Positions 33,191 to 44,423 of a stretch of 64,000 nt of DNA are shown piece by piece. Numbering within the stretch: the stretch's first letter is position 1; every line of letters starts with the position of its first letter. Under the pieces are notes generated by a model that was not told where the DNA came from, made no database searches, and saw only the letters and a list, made by a program, of their open reading frames with translations. Origin of the DNA: Brachynemurus nebulosus (lineage: Eukaryota > Arthropoda > Insecta > Neuroptera > Myrmeleontidae). The DNA lies in NCBI GenBank assembly GCA_035578155.1, contig JAPWDM010000021.1, forward strand, positions 1,293,001 through 1,357,000, in the 5' to 3' direction. The position numbers were made by a program, and so were the translations under genes.

Positions 33191-34630
33191 AACTAGGGAA
33201 TTCACAAATACCAATGAAGACAGAATATACAAATACGGAATATTTTAGGAATTATTATGTTGAAAATAAGGAGCTTAATCAACTAGTGTTAGTTAAGTTA
33301 GAACAAATGTGTCAAAGGCTAGATGAATTAGATCTAAAAATTAAGGGTATTGAGCAAAGGGTAATTTTATGTTCAGAATCTGTAGAAGTAGCAAATAATA
33401 TAAATAATCAAACAGGAGTTAGTGATGAAACAGAACGTGTTTGTAATTTGAGGGACAATACTGTACAATATCTGAATGAAATTAACAAAGCTGATGGTGT
33501 CAATGAACTGTATAGTTAAAAATCTAAAAATAGAACTAGTGGCAAGGTTGAATTAAACGTTGAATTTAATGAAAAATTAGGGGAAGTATGCGTTAATAAA
33601 AGTAATGCAATAAGTTGTGTTAATCATAGTTACAATTGCAGATGGAAATAAGATTCATAGAGTAAGTGAGGAAAATAAAAAGGCAGGCATAGGGCCTAAC
33701 AAAGATAAATGTGGAATAAATAGTAATGAAAAATTGTTATGTAATAAGATAAACAGTAACATAGAAAAAATTGAACGAACGGTTAGAAAACCGGAAAATA
33801 GAGTAAAAGTATTAAAGGAAAATATCAAAGCTAGTGAAAATTGTGTAGGAAATGAAAATCTAAAGGGAAAAGTTAGCCAAAAATTTGAGGGTAAACATAA
33901 TGAAGTAGGCTTTGAGTACCAAACAGATAGGTAAAAGTCGGTTCAACAATGTAGTAGGGAACTCCCATTGAATCTGTCAGTGCCGATGACGGAAATCGAT
34001 GGTAAGAATAGTCGAAGCGAGAGGGTACTCGGCACTTACCCGATCATTTTGACTTCTTCTGTGAAATTACCACCGCGTTGTATACAATTAATTTCAGGTA
34101 CAATATCGGATTTAAATTATGATGACTTGACTTGTAGTCGAGCCAGTCCAGTTACCAACTAATAGATTACAATAGCACGAACCTTATGTTATGCCTCGAA
34201 TATTAGGTTAAATAAAAATACCGAAATCACGCGCGCAGAAAAAGTAATCGTCGGCGAAGAATTAAGTGATAGTGAAAATGAAAATAAATATAATGTAAAG
34301 GAAAATGTGGAAAATGTACGGATCGTAGCTAGCAACGGTAAAGAGGTTAAATCTAATAAGAAAATGACGAAAAGGAAAAATGTAGGTAAATATGTGTAAA
34401 ATGTCGAATTAAATGAGGAAAAAGTTAACTTTAGTGAAAATGTTAATAGGGTAAAAGACCCTGGTATGTTGCAAGGGGAACCGTGAATTTCAATGGTACA
34501 GTTAAAAATGAAAAGTTAAATTAGTGGCTACAGTAAATAAAGTTAATAAGGAATCAGTTGATTTGAAGGTGTATGAATTAGGACATTTATCTGAAAATGA
34601 GAAAACAAGGTTAAAGAATTTATGAATTTA
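33191..34630 (+). pseudogene. gypsy pol linker region, Lys/Glu/Asn-rich
   Basis: A series of open stretches (33214-33519, 33617-33934, 33968-34162) between protease and RT. The first is coiled-coil-like (a leucine-rich heptad pattern around residues 20-55). 33968-34162 includes PIILTSSVKLPPRCI, which resembles the second-strand part of an aspartic-protease-like fold. The others are low-complexity and match no domain I know. The region is unusually long for gypsy. Confidence 0.45.
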
Positions 34631-34639
34631 TTGAAATAT

Positions 34640-35945
34640 TTGATGTAGAAAATGTTAAGTTAACACACACTTCTAAAATACAACATCGTATAATTACTGC
34701 TTCTGAAACACCCATTACCAAAGCACCTTATCGTATACCCTTCGCTCACTTCGCTCAAAGACAAGAACTTAAGAAACAAATTGATGAAATGTTAGAACAA
34801 GGAATTATTAGAGAATCAAATTCACCCTGGTCTGCTCCAGTAGTTATGGTACCACGTAAAACAATTGATGGAGAAGTACAACAAGTCTGAGTTTCGCATT
34901 GATTATAGACCTTTGAATGCAATTACTGTCAAACCACCAAATATTTACCACTGGCAAATATTCAAGAGACGTTAGATCAAATAGGGGATTCACTGTTTTT
35001 CACAACTTTAGACTTATTATCTGGTTATTGGCAGGTACCCGTTTATCCTGATGATATTCCTAAGACTGCTGTCTCAACTATTGATGGTCATTATGAGTTC
35101 CTACGCATGCCTTTTGGATTAATTAATGCCCCAGCAACTTTCCAGAAACTTATGAACGCTACTTTGTCCGGACTGACGTATGAACAATGTCTTCTTTATC
35201 TTGACGACATAATTGTATTCGCTAAAAACTTTGATGAGCACCTAATAAGATTCAGAAACTTATTTAGCAGACTTAAAGAAGCAAATTTAAAACTAAAATT
35301 AAAAAAATGTACTTTTTTGGCTGAATCAGTAAAGTATCTGGGACACATTGTAAGTAAAACTGGTACGCACCCAGACCCTGAAAAGATATCTATTGTTAAA
35401 ACTTATCCTGTTCCAAAGTCTCCTAAAGAAACACGACAATTTTTTGGACTTATAGGTTGCTATCGTAGGAACCTACAAGACTCTGTAAAATCAGCGACTC
35501 CATTAACAGAATTGACTAGAAAAAATAAACCATTAATTTGGGAACAAAAACATCAAGAATCTTTTGACAAACTTAGACAAAAATTAATTGAAGCACCCAT
35601 TTTAGCACATTCAAATTTTAATGAGACTTTCATACTTTCTACGGACGATTCGAAAACGGCCGTTGGAGCTATTTTAAGCCAGAACATAGACGGAGTCGAA
35701 AAACCAATAGCATATGCAGGGAGACAATAAAGCTGAACGAAATTATACAATAACAGAATTAGAGTGGCTTCCCATTGTATATGGTTTAAAACAGTTTAGA
35801 TCTTTACGGTAGACAATTTACAGTAGTAACTGATCATCGTGCTCTAAAATGGCTTCTAACTCTAAAAATCCGACTTCTAGATTAGCCCGGTGGCTACAAT
35901 TTTATTCTAAAATTGTAATAATATTTAAAAAAAAATCTGTAATTT
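34640..35945 (+). pseudogene. gypsy reverse transcriptase and RNase H
   Basis: RT blocks in order: KQIDEMLEQGIIRESNSPWS (34775), a disrupted FRIDYRPLNAIT block (34893-34930, one stop), LDLLSGYWQVPV (35010), MPFGLINAPATFQKLMN (35107) and YLDDIIVFAK (about 35195). The open ORF 35107-35730 continues through the thumb/connection into RNase H (STDDSKTAVGAILSQ). RNase H continues shifted to about 35945 (TDHRALKWL). No integrase follows. In the family this enzyme copies genomic RNA into DNA inside the particle. Confidence 0.9.
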
Positions 35946-36036
35946 AAAAACAAAACGTATCACTTTTGTAATCGTATTTATATAACAAGTTCAAATACTA
36001 ATGATTTTCCTTTTTGTTTGAGGAAAAATCAAGAAA

Positions 36037-37830
36037 ATGAATTTAGTAGAGATCACCTGGACATGGATACTATTGAGTCTATACGTCGGCACAGTAACCG
36101 CCATCGTAGCCTATGATTGCCAGGACCAAGATATGAACATTTCCACGTTTAGTCTTACGGAAATTGGCGAGTGTAGACAACCGGCTACTGATCGAGTCAC
36201 TACGCATGAAAGAATCTAGTTGATTCAATTTCGCGACATCGAAGTTGTCCATGTTGTCCAATGTAAAATATACGTCAGCAGACTCATCTACTACTGTGGA
36301 ATGCATTCTCATCTCGTTGCTGTCCGAAATGGGTTTTCGACATACCTTCATTCCGTTTCAAAGGATATGTGTACCAGTATGCATCGATTACGTCGCATCG
36401 ATCAATTTTATGATAAAACAATCGACGGACTTATTATTAATGGTACCTATCACCACAATGGCTGGTCGTATGGTGACTGAAAACTCTTGTCAAGGAGTCG
36501 GCTACGAAGATCGAACCGGAACATGGTCAAATGTTATAGTCCAAGCTGCTGTCGAAATTACATTAAATGATGGATACGTTCCAGTGAAAGTTAACGAAAA
36601 TAGAATCATTTTACCCGAAGGAATCACCTGCCCATATCAAGAACGTATGTGTATCGATTTTGTTTATGGTCATTCATTTTGGGAACAAGTTGACACTAGT
36701 TCCTGTTCTGCCAGCAAGTATACAGTAATTTATGAAGGTCAAGCCACGAAAGCTTCACCAAAATACCATTCCGAAAACACTTCCGACACTACTATCTACA
36801 CCATAGACAAAGGTGAAAAAGTCTTCGCCATGCCAATCAGAAGACCGACAACTTGTGGACAATCCGCGTATGAAACAGACCACTTTAAATTCTATATCAT
36901 TAAACTATCACTTCTATATCAAGTGGTGTGTTTTACTTCAACCAAGTAGTTCGTGGAGTATACGACATCGATCCTACGGCATATACAAATTCGAAAGTAG
37001 TATTTATCGAACGTCATATAAGTGGTCAATTATCAAAATTATATGAGGATATGATCCTACAAAGATGCGAACTGGAACAGCAAGTATTACGAAACCTCCA
37101 AACATTGGCAATTATTTCACACATGAATTTTCTTACGCTAAAATGAAAGTACCTGGTTATACCACCGTTAGCTACGGAGAAGTTGTCCATATAATCGAGT
37201 GTAAACCTGTCGGGGTAACTCGAATTACCGGTGACACACGATAATAAATCAATGTTCATGATTCCAAGAAGTCACATTCTACAAAAATTCGGAACTGAAG
37301 TCACATGCAGTCCATTTCTCTATTCGGCGTTCTAGTTAAATGGCCATTGGTACAAAAGCATAAAAGGTTTACATCAAATGCTAATACCACAAATTTTGTA
37401 ACCGTCAAATCAAAACAAATGGTTGTATCTTAATCCGACTAATTTATTCACGGGCGAATTGTATACACAAGATATGTTAGCACTACAACAACACCTAGTG
37501 CCACCCTCCGAAAGACAACCTATCAATGGAATTATCACTAGGGGTATGGTTGGTTTAGAAACAGACTTGCAAGGCACAAAACTGGAATCCCTTCTATCCA
37601 AAGAAGCAATTGAAAATTGGTTTCATGCCGTTTGGTCCAAAGCATGGACTTGGTTTAATGGAACTGGACTAGTTACATCTGGAATAATGGGTATCATAGT
37701 TATCTTCAAGCTACTCAAGTTTATTATCGATATGTTTATACACGGCGTTATCCTATACAACATTTTTGGATGGAGTATCCGACTTTGTTGTTGCCATCTT
37801 CGAGAGTGTCACAGTTTACTGCCTACATAA
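36037..37830 (+). pseudogene. Envelope-like glycoprotein, broken
   Basis: 36037 opens with a hydrophobic signal-peptide-like start (about residues 8-25), followed by a Cys-rich ectodomain. The pieces lie in different frames: 36037-36219, 36220-36480, 36245-36949, 36928-37146 and 37423-37830. The motif YCGMHSH lies near 36290. Near the C-terminus (about 37660-37780) a long hydrophobic stretch fits a transmembrane anchor, followed by a short Cys-rich tail. The Cys pattern recalls glycoproteins of chuvirus-like arthropod viruses captured by LTR elements, but I place this from memory. At least four frame breaks make it non-functional. It lies where an errantivirus env would lie. Confidence 0.65.
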
Positions 37831-38311
37831 GTACCATGACAAGAAAGTTACATAAACCGAGTTACATAAAAATAAAAAGAGTTAGGATAATTAAACAGGC
37901 ACTAATAATAATTTTTTTATGAAAAGAAAGAAATAAGGATTATTTTTTTTTTATTTGAAACTATTAAACATTTACTTTGATTGTATTGAATTGTATTATG
38001 CATAATAAAGGTGAACTTTTTAGAGTGAAAGTATGACAAGAAATAAGGAAGTGAAAGTATGACAAGAAATTAAAAAATAAAGAGAATTATCGGAAATTTT
38101 GAGTTGAATTTCTGGAAAAAAGAAATTTTTCACTTTTGTTATGTAACCAATTTAACTAGGAATTCTATTTTGTTTCAAAAAGAAAAAAAAATTGGTAACT
38201 AAGAAAATTTTTAATTAAGCACGCTAGTTTATTATTTTTAAAATTAGAATTAAGATGGGATAAAAGGTTAATTTTTCTTTCGAACTTGAACGAAAAATTA
38301 ACTTTCATTTT
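37831..38311 (+). other. gypsy 3' untranslated region
   Basis: AT-rich, with a short duplication (GTGAAAGTATGACAAGAAAT at about 38025 and 38052). No gene seen. Confidence 0.5.
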
Positions 38312-38322
38312 AAGGGGAGGGA
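38312..38322 (+). promoter_or_regulatory. Polypurine tract of gypsy
   Basis: AAGGGGAGGGA immediately before the 3' LTR start AGTGTAATG. Confidence 0.75.
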
Positions 38323-39109
38323 AGTGTAATGTAATCTAAATTATGCTCGCTACTGTACCCACTTTTTAATGTAAATATATTAACGAACACTACTGTACAG
38401 ATTGATCTAGAAACGAATAGTTGGAAGTAAAATAATGAAGTCTTTGATTAAATCGCTAAATCAGCGAAACGCCGGAAATATGAAATCGAACGATTAATGA
38501 AGGAGGTAAGGGGAGTACCCTAGCGAGCTTGAAAATTAAAAGTTGTTAAAGATATGCTTTGGTGTTGTGCTTTGTGTATTCCCCAGGAAAAGGTAATATG
38601 CACTTCCTTTCTTAATATTTAATCCACATATGCAACCCGATTCGGTATATTTTCCAAAAATTTGATTTAATAATGTTTTAACTCTTTTTGGATATTTTCA
38701 AGTAACTGCGGAATTCTTCCAACCATACCCAAATCGGCTTGCATATGTAACATTATTAGCTTATAAGAATTTTATATTATTTTTAACTTCTATTGTTGAA
38801 ACATTAATTTCAATGTAACTTTATTTAGCCCAAAAATGGTAACAATCCTGTAAATTTTAATATTTTATTTTAGAATATAAATCTATTATTGTTAATCATT
38901 AGTTATTGATTTATTCGTTTTCCTGTAACTAAGTCTGAGTAACTTTTAAATCATTTAACCGCGTCCCGAAATCTACAACTTTTTAACTTAAATACAGCCA
39001 CTGCTACTACCTTTCTTTCAAACCCCGGTACATTACAAATATGTTGGCGTCGGTGGAATAGTTCGATCAACCACTGAAACCACCTTCTTATACCCCCATA
39101 CATTACAAT
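38323..39109 (+). repeat. gypsy 3' LTR
   Basis: 787 bp starting AGTGTAATGT and ending ACATTACAAT, which gives an 8-base inverted terminal match. An AGT start fits errantivirus-type LTRs. Homologous to 27217-27921. Confidence 0.85.
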
Positions 39110-39430
39110 TTTATAAAATCTAGATGTCACGTGGAACAGTAGCTTAAGAATAAAAATTGCAGGGATTAGTTTCTGACTATTACAGTTTAGAATTATACAG
39201 TTTTTATTGTTTTAAACAAAATATTGGGGTAAAATTTAAACATTAACTGGCCTAAACTATATATGGTGACTGTGTACATAAGTGACTTATCACATTCCGT
39301 GGACAGATATTTTCAGATAATTATTTGAAATAAACATCTTCTAACTTGATAAATGAGTAAATACTGACGCTTAATAAGGATTTAACGTGTAAAAATAATT
39401 AAAAAAACTTTATAATTATTTTTACTAGGC
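39110..39430. other. Spacer between gypsy LTR and Tigger relic
   Basis: Carries CCGTGGACAG at 39297, the motif also seen at 27159. No gene. Confidence 0.4.
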
Positions 39431-40205
39431 TGGTGGCAGTGTTCTGTCCTTATCTGAAGAATGGTCCATTAGTAATGGAATCAGAAAAAAATGTACCAGC
39501 TTTTAACAACTATAGGTTAGCAATTGTTGTTTGTACTAACGCTACTGGTACAAATAAAATACTTATACTAGTTATTGGGAAATTAAAAAACCCAAGATGT
39601 TTTAAAAGCACTAAACATATTCCAGTAGGTAATATACGACCATCAAAAAATTCTTGGATGGATCAAGATTTATTCCTTAAGTGGCATAAAAACATTTTTA
39701 TTACAAATACTCTGACATATCAAAAAAAAAAAAAAAAATGGATAAGATGGCAATGTTTTATTATTATTAGACAATGCCCCTAGTCATCCACCAGAAACGT
39801 TATTAAATAATATTGACAATAAGTTTAAAGTTCAATAATTCCCTCTAATTGTGACGTCCTTGATTCAGCCGATGGATCAAGGAATTATAGAACAATTTAA
39901 AAGATTATATAAAAAAAAAAATATTACGACAGCTTTTACTAGAAGACACTGACGACAATTTGAAGAAACTTTCAAAAAAATTTAAATTTAATTGCAGATT
40001 CGTGGGCTGACATAACAAAAGAAAATATATGTAACTGTTGGAAGAATTTGCTAGAGAAAGTTTTTCAAGATCCACAAAATGAAATGATTTTTAACAGTGA
40101 AATACATAATTTATGTACAAAAATTAATTCACTCCATTATTTGACACTGGAAGATACAAAAAACTGCTTAGATGTTTATAGCGGTTTAAATGGTTCTGGC
40201 ATACG
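39431..40205 (+). pseudogene. Tigger/pogo transposase, catalytic part
   Basis: The ORF 39433-39783 carries NATGTNKILILVIGKLKNPR and SWMDQDLFLKWHKNIF, typical of the Tigger DDE domain. After an A-run shift (39723-39738), LLDNAPSHPP near 39768 gives the second Asp. VTSLIQPMDQGIIEQFKRLY near 39855 gives the third. The DNA-binding N-terminus and first Asp are missing. It may have been cut off by the gypsy insertion, or simply be truncated. Confidence 0.75.
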
Positions 40206-40225
40206 GTCCGACGAAAAAATAGTTT

Positions 40226-40745
40226 AAGAAATGTAGAAAAAGGACAGAAATTGAATATATTAGAAGCTTGGAAATTAACAAATTAAATAATGATCCAAAT
40301 GTAATCGTTTTGAATGACCAAGTTGAATTAAATAAATCTCCCGTTCTTAACCTATTTAATTCATATATTTCATTAGCTTTTTTGTCCAATATACTTCTGT
40401 TAAGATATTTCTTAATCGCTGTCAAATTGAAGTTTATCCAGTTAATTCTTTTAATTTCTATAACTTTTTTAACTCTACAATTCTAATCCTCATTGTGTAA
40501 TCGTCCCGCCCACTATTTTTGTTATCCACCAAAAACTTGTTTAGCATCGATTCGTAAATATTCCACCTCGTTTCCGGTACATATGCAATTTGTTTACCTC
40601 TCTTCTGGGTTTTCCCATCTCTTAACTAATTAGATTTCAACCTGTTCCTGTTTTATTCTATTTAAATATATATACCTGTCCCAACAGAATTCAGTTAAAT
40701 TCAGAGTCCACCTGAAAATGGTCTAAGAAACCGAAACTAGTTTGT
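40226..40745 (+). pseudogene. Second Penelope relic: GIY-YIG C-terminus and 3' end
   Basis: KGQKLNILEA and, one frame over, EINKLNNDPNVIVLND and NKSPVLNLF match the C-terminal part of the Penelope GIY-YIG domain, compare LEAIEINK at about 25155. The 3' region at 40712-40738 reads CTGAAAATGG...CCGAAAC, similar to the CTGANGA...GAAAC core of hammerhead ribozymes known in Penelope elements, though CTGANGA is degenerate here. It interrupts or abuts the Tigger relic. Confidence 0.6.
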
Positions 40746-40794
40746 GAAAAAATATTTTTCTATATTTTAAGTGAAAATTTGACAAAGTTAAACA

Positions 40795-42005
40795 TTCTTC
40801 GCCATATAAAAAAATAATTCACCATTATTAGAAGAATTTAAGAACGGAGTATTTGGTGTCAAAAGAACGAATAATATTTTCTCTCGACCGCCAGTTGATT
40901 TAACTTTAGAACAACCATTAACGCTAATGCAGCTAATTCTCAGGCAGGAATAAGTCATTTTACAAATTCTGTTACTACGAGACAACGTTGGGTGTTAATT
41001 CACAGAACAAAAATCATATCTGCAGTTTTACAAGACTTAGCAATGACTGACGAGAATGATTGCATAAAAGAATTAGATTCACATAGAATAAATAAAGTTC
41101 GTAAATGTTTAGAAATAATAACTGATACTATAAATAGAAACATTAATCCATTTAGTAAAGAAATTGATGGTGGCCATTTATTTAATATATAACCGGTCGG
41201 GGTACGTCAGATGGAACTGCTTATTTTTTAATAAATGTCATTAATTTAGATGAAAAACTGAAAAAAGACTTCATTTTAGCTTGTAATATTGATGAGAAGA
41301 GATTTGAGGCAACTATAAAACAAAATACCATTAAGAATTTTGCATCAAAATGTTAAAAAAAAGATGGTAATAGACAAGTAGTAATTGCGATGGAGCGTGA
41401 TATTTTAGGTTGCTTATTGGTGATTGATTTAGAAAAGAAAATAGATATGGTACAATGCTTATCATATCCGTTATCACCAGCTCCACCTGCTCTGGTCCAG
41501 TCTACAGGTGAAATGCATAAAACCGATAAGTCAGCTTTAACAAAAATATTACGCTCTTCTATTACGCTCTTCTAGTAACCATATACCACCAACTCGAATT
41601 GATATTGATTTGACTGATGCATTTTACTATCTGTATCACTTAGGTCCTGCAGTTCCTATAAAATTTGATAAAATAGCACAACTAATATTGTCAAAAATTT
41701 TCAATAGGTACAACAGCGTCCGAAATTCATATTTTTTATCAATATTTTACTTATTCTATTAAAATAAAGATATAACCGTAATGATATAACCTAGAAAGAT
41801 ATAACCGTAATGAAATTTATACACCTTATACAATATTAGGACCATCACAAAAAAGACCGAACGATTTTTACAAAGCTTTGAAGAACATTAAATTTAAAGA
41901 AGCTTTAGTTGTTTTTCTCACAGAGTATTGGAATGATAATAGTGTGGCACCATTTTTGCGTAGTAAAAAGATATATATTACAAATAATTCACAATTTTCA
42001 TCTCT
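40795..42005 (+). pseudogene. Uncharacterised gene of a widespread invertebrate family
   Basis: Frame-broken coding sequence: FGVKRTNNIFSRPPVDLTLE (40855), SHFTNSVTTRQRWVLIHRTK (about 40955-41010), a helical region ending INPFSKEIDGGHLFNI (41145-41190), AMERDILGCLLVIDLEKKID (41390), SYPLSPAPPALVQSTGEMHK (41463), then TDAFYYLYHLGP (41620) and a C-terminal piece 41862-42005. I recognise the order of blocks from hypothetical proteins in several invertebrate genomes, often in repeat-rich settings. I know no function. Two copies of AGATATAACCGTAATGA at 41767-41813 interrupt it. It may be cargo of a large transposon. Confidence 0.5.
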
Positions 42006-42009
42006 ATGT

Positions 42010-43183
42010 GAATGTCCCAAAGAAAAGCAAGTGTTACTAAAGAGAGGCAGCAAACGCGTATATAATTGTGTGGCTAATCATGAGAAAGAATGTTTAACCG
42101 TTTTCGTTAACGTTTCTGCTAGTGGTGATGTTGCACCACCAATGGTACTATTTCCCTATAAACGATTGCCAAATAATATTGTACCGACAATATCATCTGG
42201 ATGGGGACTATGGAGTCGGGCTCGATAAATATGGAAGCCTTTTATGAATATATCACTAATTGCCTTTATTCATGGCTTTTGAAAAATAATATAACTTTGC
42301 CAGTAGTTTTGTTTATGGGTGGTCACACTTCACATATTTCGTTGCCGTTGACTACTTTTTGCAAAGAAAAGGGAATAGTCCTAGTTGCTCTACTTCCCAA
42401 CTCAACACATGTTTTGCAACCACTTGATGTCGCGGTTTTCAGACCAGTAAAAATGGCTTGAAGACGAATCATACATGATTTTAGAATTAAAAATAACTTT
42501 GCCAAGCTCAAGCGTACGGATTTCGTTTCAGAAGTTAAAAGGTGTCTTGACAAATGTCTCAAACCTGAAACTATTAAAAGTGGGTTTCAGTGTTGCGGTC
42601 TTTACTCGTTTAACCCAGAAAACGTGAATTATAATAACTGCTATCCAAAGTTAAAAAAAAAAACAGAAACTGAAAAGATTCAAACTGCTTCTCCAACCAG
42701 ACCCATGAACTCCAAACAATTTAAGAGAGATTTTGAAAAGAGATTGTCTCTCACGACTTTACAGAGATTCAAGGATTCAGGAAACCATTGGGCAGGAGAG
42801 TCTACGTATGAAAAATTGTTCCAGTACTGAAAGAAAATCATCCCAGAGACCCCTAAAAATGATGACAATACAGACCTTCTGCTGCTAGGTGATTCAACGC
42901 TTAACAATAATCATGAAGGCGAATGCATATTAGGAATGATTATGGACTTTGACGTGACATCTGATGGCAACCTTATATTAACAGAACCAGAACAGTAATC
43001 AATTGATTTGGGAACACAAGAAACAAATATCGATTCCATCGCAGCAGAGTTACAGTTACTGCTTTCATCAACTCCAGCGTTTAATACAGAATTTTTGGCG
43101 GAGGACGAAAGGCCAAAAGAATCATTGTGGACATCGTCAACTCCCCTTTTTATGAATACTGAACAGCTACCTAAGCCGGACTA
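42010..43183 (+). pseudogene. pogo-like transposase relic with dead catalytic site
   Basis: The catalytic domain begins abruptly in the same frame as the preceding gene (KRGSKRVYN near 42045), then FVNVSASGDVAPPMVLFPYK and, one frame over, MEAFYEYITNCLYSWLLKNN (42231). The second catalytic block reads LFMGGHTSH where the family has DGH, so Asp became Gly. The third is THVLQPLDVAVF (42410). A stop at 42459 is followed by a coding-like C-terminal region to TAA near 43183 (GFQCCGLYSFNPENVN). The N-terminal DNA-binding region and first Asp are missing. Confidence 0.75.
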
Positions 43184-43225
43184 ATTTGACTAGATAATTT
43201 AAATAACCTTGAGGTCTTGAACTCT

Positions 43226-43475
43226 AATTTTGGTTTTGATCTCCAATTTTGGTGATTATTCAAATTTTGGCAATTGGCCCAGGCCAAATTTGACCTTGGT
43301 GTCGTTAACCTCTATTTTAGCAATTTTTCAAATTTTTACAATTGGCCCTACTGACCCTAATTTTGACGATTATTCAAATTTTGGCATTTATCGTTGACCT
43401 CTAATTTTGATGATTATCTAAATTTTCGCAACTGACCCCACCCAATCCTTGATTTTGGTGATTACATCATCATTT
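43226..43475 (+). repeat. Degenerate minisatellite
   Basis: Four or so imperfect units of 65-80 bp built around CTAATTTTGGTGATTATTCAAATTTTGGCAATTGGCCC-type sequence, shortened and diverged. Non-coding. Confidence 0.65.
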
Positions 43476-43477
43476 TC

Positions 43478-43968
43478 AAAGGGTATAACCGGATAAGTAT
43501 AAGTGAATCGGCCCCGGAAGCAAATTATTTTAATAACTATATTAACGGTATGGTGAGGCTGTAAGTAATTGATATCTACAATTTTGGCGGCCAAAACTGA
43601 GTAGTTATGGAGATAACAAAAAAAAATTTAAAAAAATTATAAAAATTGTTTTCTTGAAAACTGCTCAACATAGGAAAATAATTCCAAATCCACATGAAAG
43701 CAGACACTCTCAAGAATATATGTCTAATATTCTCTGTTTCTAGTGTTTCCCTTCATGTGGATTTGGAATTATTTTCTTATGTTTACTAGTTATCAAGAAA
43801 ACAATTTTGTAATTCTTTAAATTTTTTAGTTATCTCCATAGCTACTCAGTTTTGGTCGTCAAAATTGTAGGTATCAATTACTTACAGCCTCACCATATCG
43901 TTAATATAGTTATTTAAATAATTCACTTCCGGGGCCAACTCACCTATATTTATCCGGTTATACCCTTT
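43478..43968. mobile_element. 491-bp foldback element
   Basis: The ends AAAGGGTATAACCGGATAA are identical in inverse over 19 bases. Arms of about 230 bp pair nearly throughout, with a loop around 43700-43740. It has no ORF and is a candidate MITE. I could not define a target duplication. Confidence 0.8.
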
Positions 43969-44054
43969 TGGTGACGTATGATTTGATGTATTATGTATAC
44001 ACTACCTATGTTCTTCAGTAATAGTATTCAAATTAAATAAAATGCTGTCAGTTG

Positions 44055-44118
44055 ATGGATTCGATCTCGGGTCCTTCTGCTTACGAAGCGGTGATGTTAA
44101 CCATTGCTCTACGGCACG
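44055..44118 (-). ncRNA. tRNA-like/SINE head with Pol III A and B boxes
   Basis: On the minus strand, TAGAGCAATGG (A box, about 44103-44113) and GAGATCGAATCC (B box, 44057-44068) are spaced as in a tRNA gene, with TTCGTAA resembling an anticodon loop. The acceptor and anticodon stems do not pair, so it is a tRNA pseudogene or SINE head. The body would run to about 43970. Confidence 0.5.
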
Positions 44119-44185
44119 TATTCACAGTGTATGCATTAAATGTTATAGATATTCTACATGTACGATCGCCTAATATATGCATGTA

Positions 44186-44245
44186 ACTAGTTGATCATGT
44201 GATATCTGAGTGTTCACTAGTTGATCGTGTGATATCTACGTGTAC
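44186..44245 (+). repeat. Two tandem 30-bp units
   Basis: ACTAGTTGATCATGTGATAT and ACTAGTTGATCGTGTGATAT start the two units, at 44186 and 44216. Confidence 0.8.
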
Positions 44246-44423
44246 TGATCCCGTAATCTATAATTTTCCACCTAATTATAGAAAACTTTTCCAACTAATT
44301 AAAAATTCATATATGCATGAATGATTTCATATTATGTTTTTTTCTTGCTCACACAGCGTAACCCGTGACTTTCTAAGAAAAATTTATTCTATACGTACGT
44401 ATTTCTTCAGTATACTTCTTACG

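Larger units (their letters stand above)
27217..39109 (+). mobile_element. Ty3/gypsy LTR retrotransposon with envelope gene (errantivirus-like layout)
   Basis: Order: 5' LTR (truncated), primer site, gag, protease, RT-RNase H, env, polypurine tract, 3' LTR. Removing the pogo insertion in gag leaves about 8.8 kb. The integrase is missing between RNase H (about 35940) and env (36037), so the copy is defective. LTR identity looks high in shared parts, but each LTR has indels (about 50-70 extra bases in the 5' copy near 27310, and about ten extra in the 3' copy near 38675). Confidence 0.88.

Noticed and set aside
44055..44118. Functional tRNA-Thr (CGT)
   Set aside because: The anticodon loop looks right, but acceptor and anticodon stems do not pair, so it was called SINE-like instead.
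43226..44245. CRISPR-like repeat array
   Set aside because: The repeats are diverged, contiguous units without uniform spacers, and the genome is eukaryotic.
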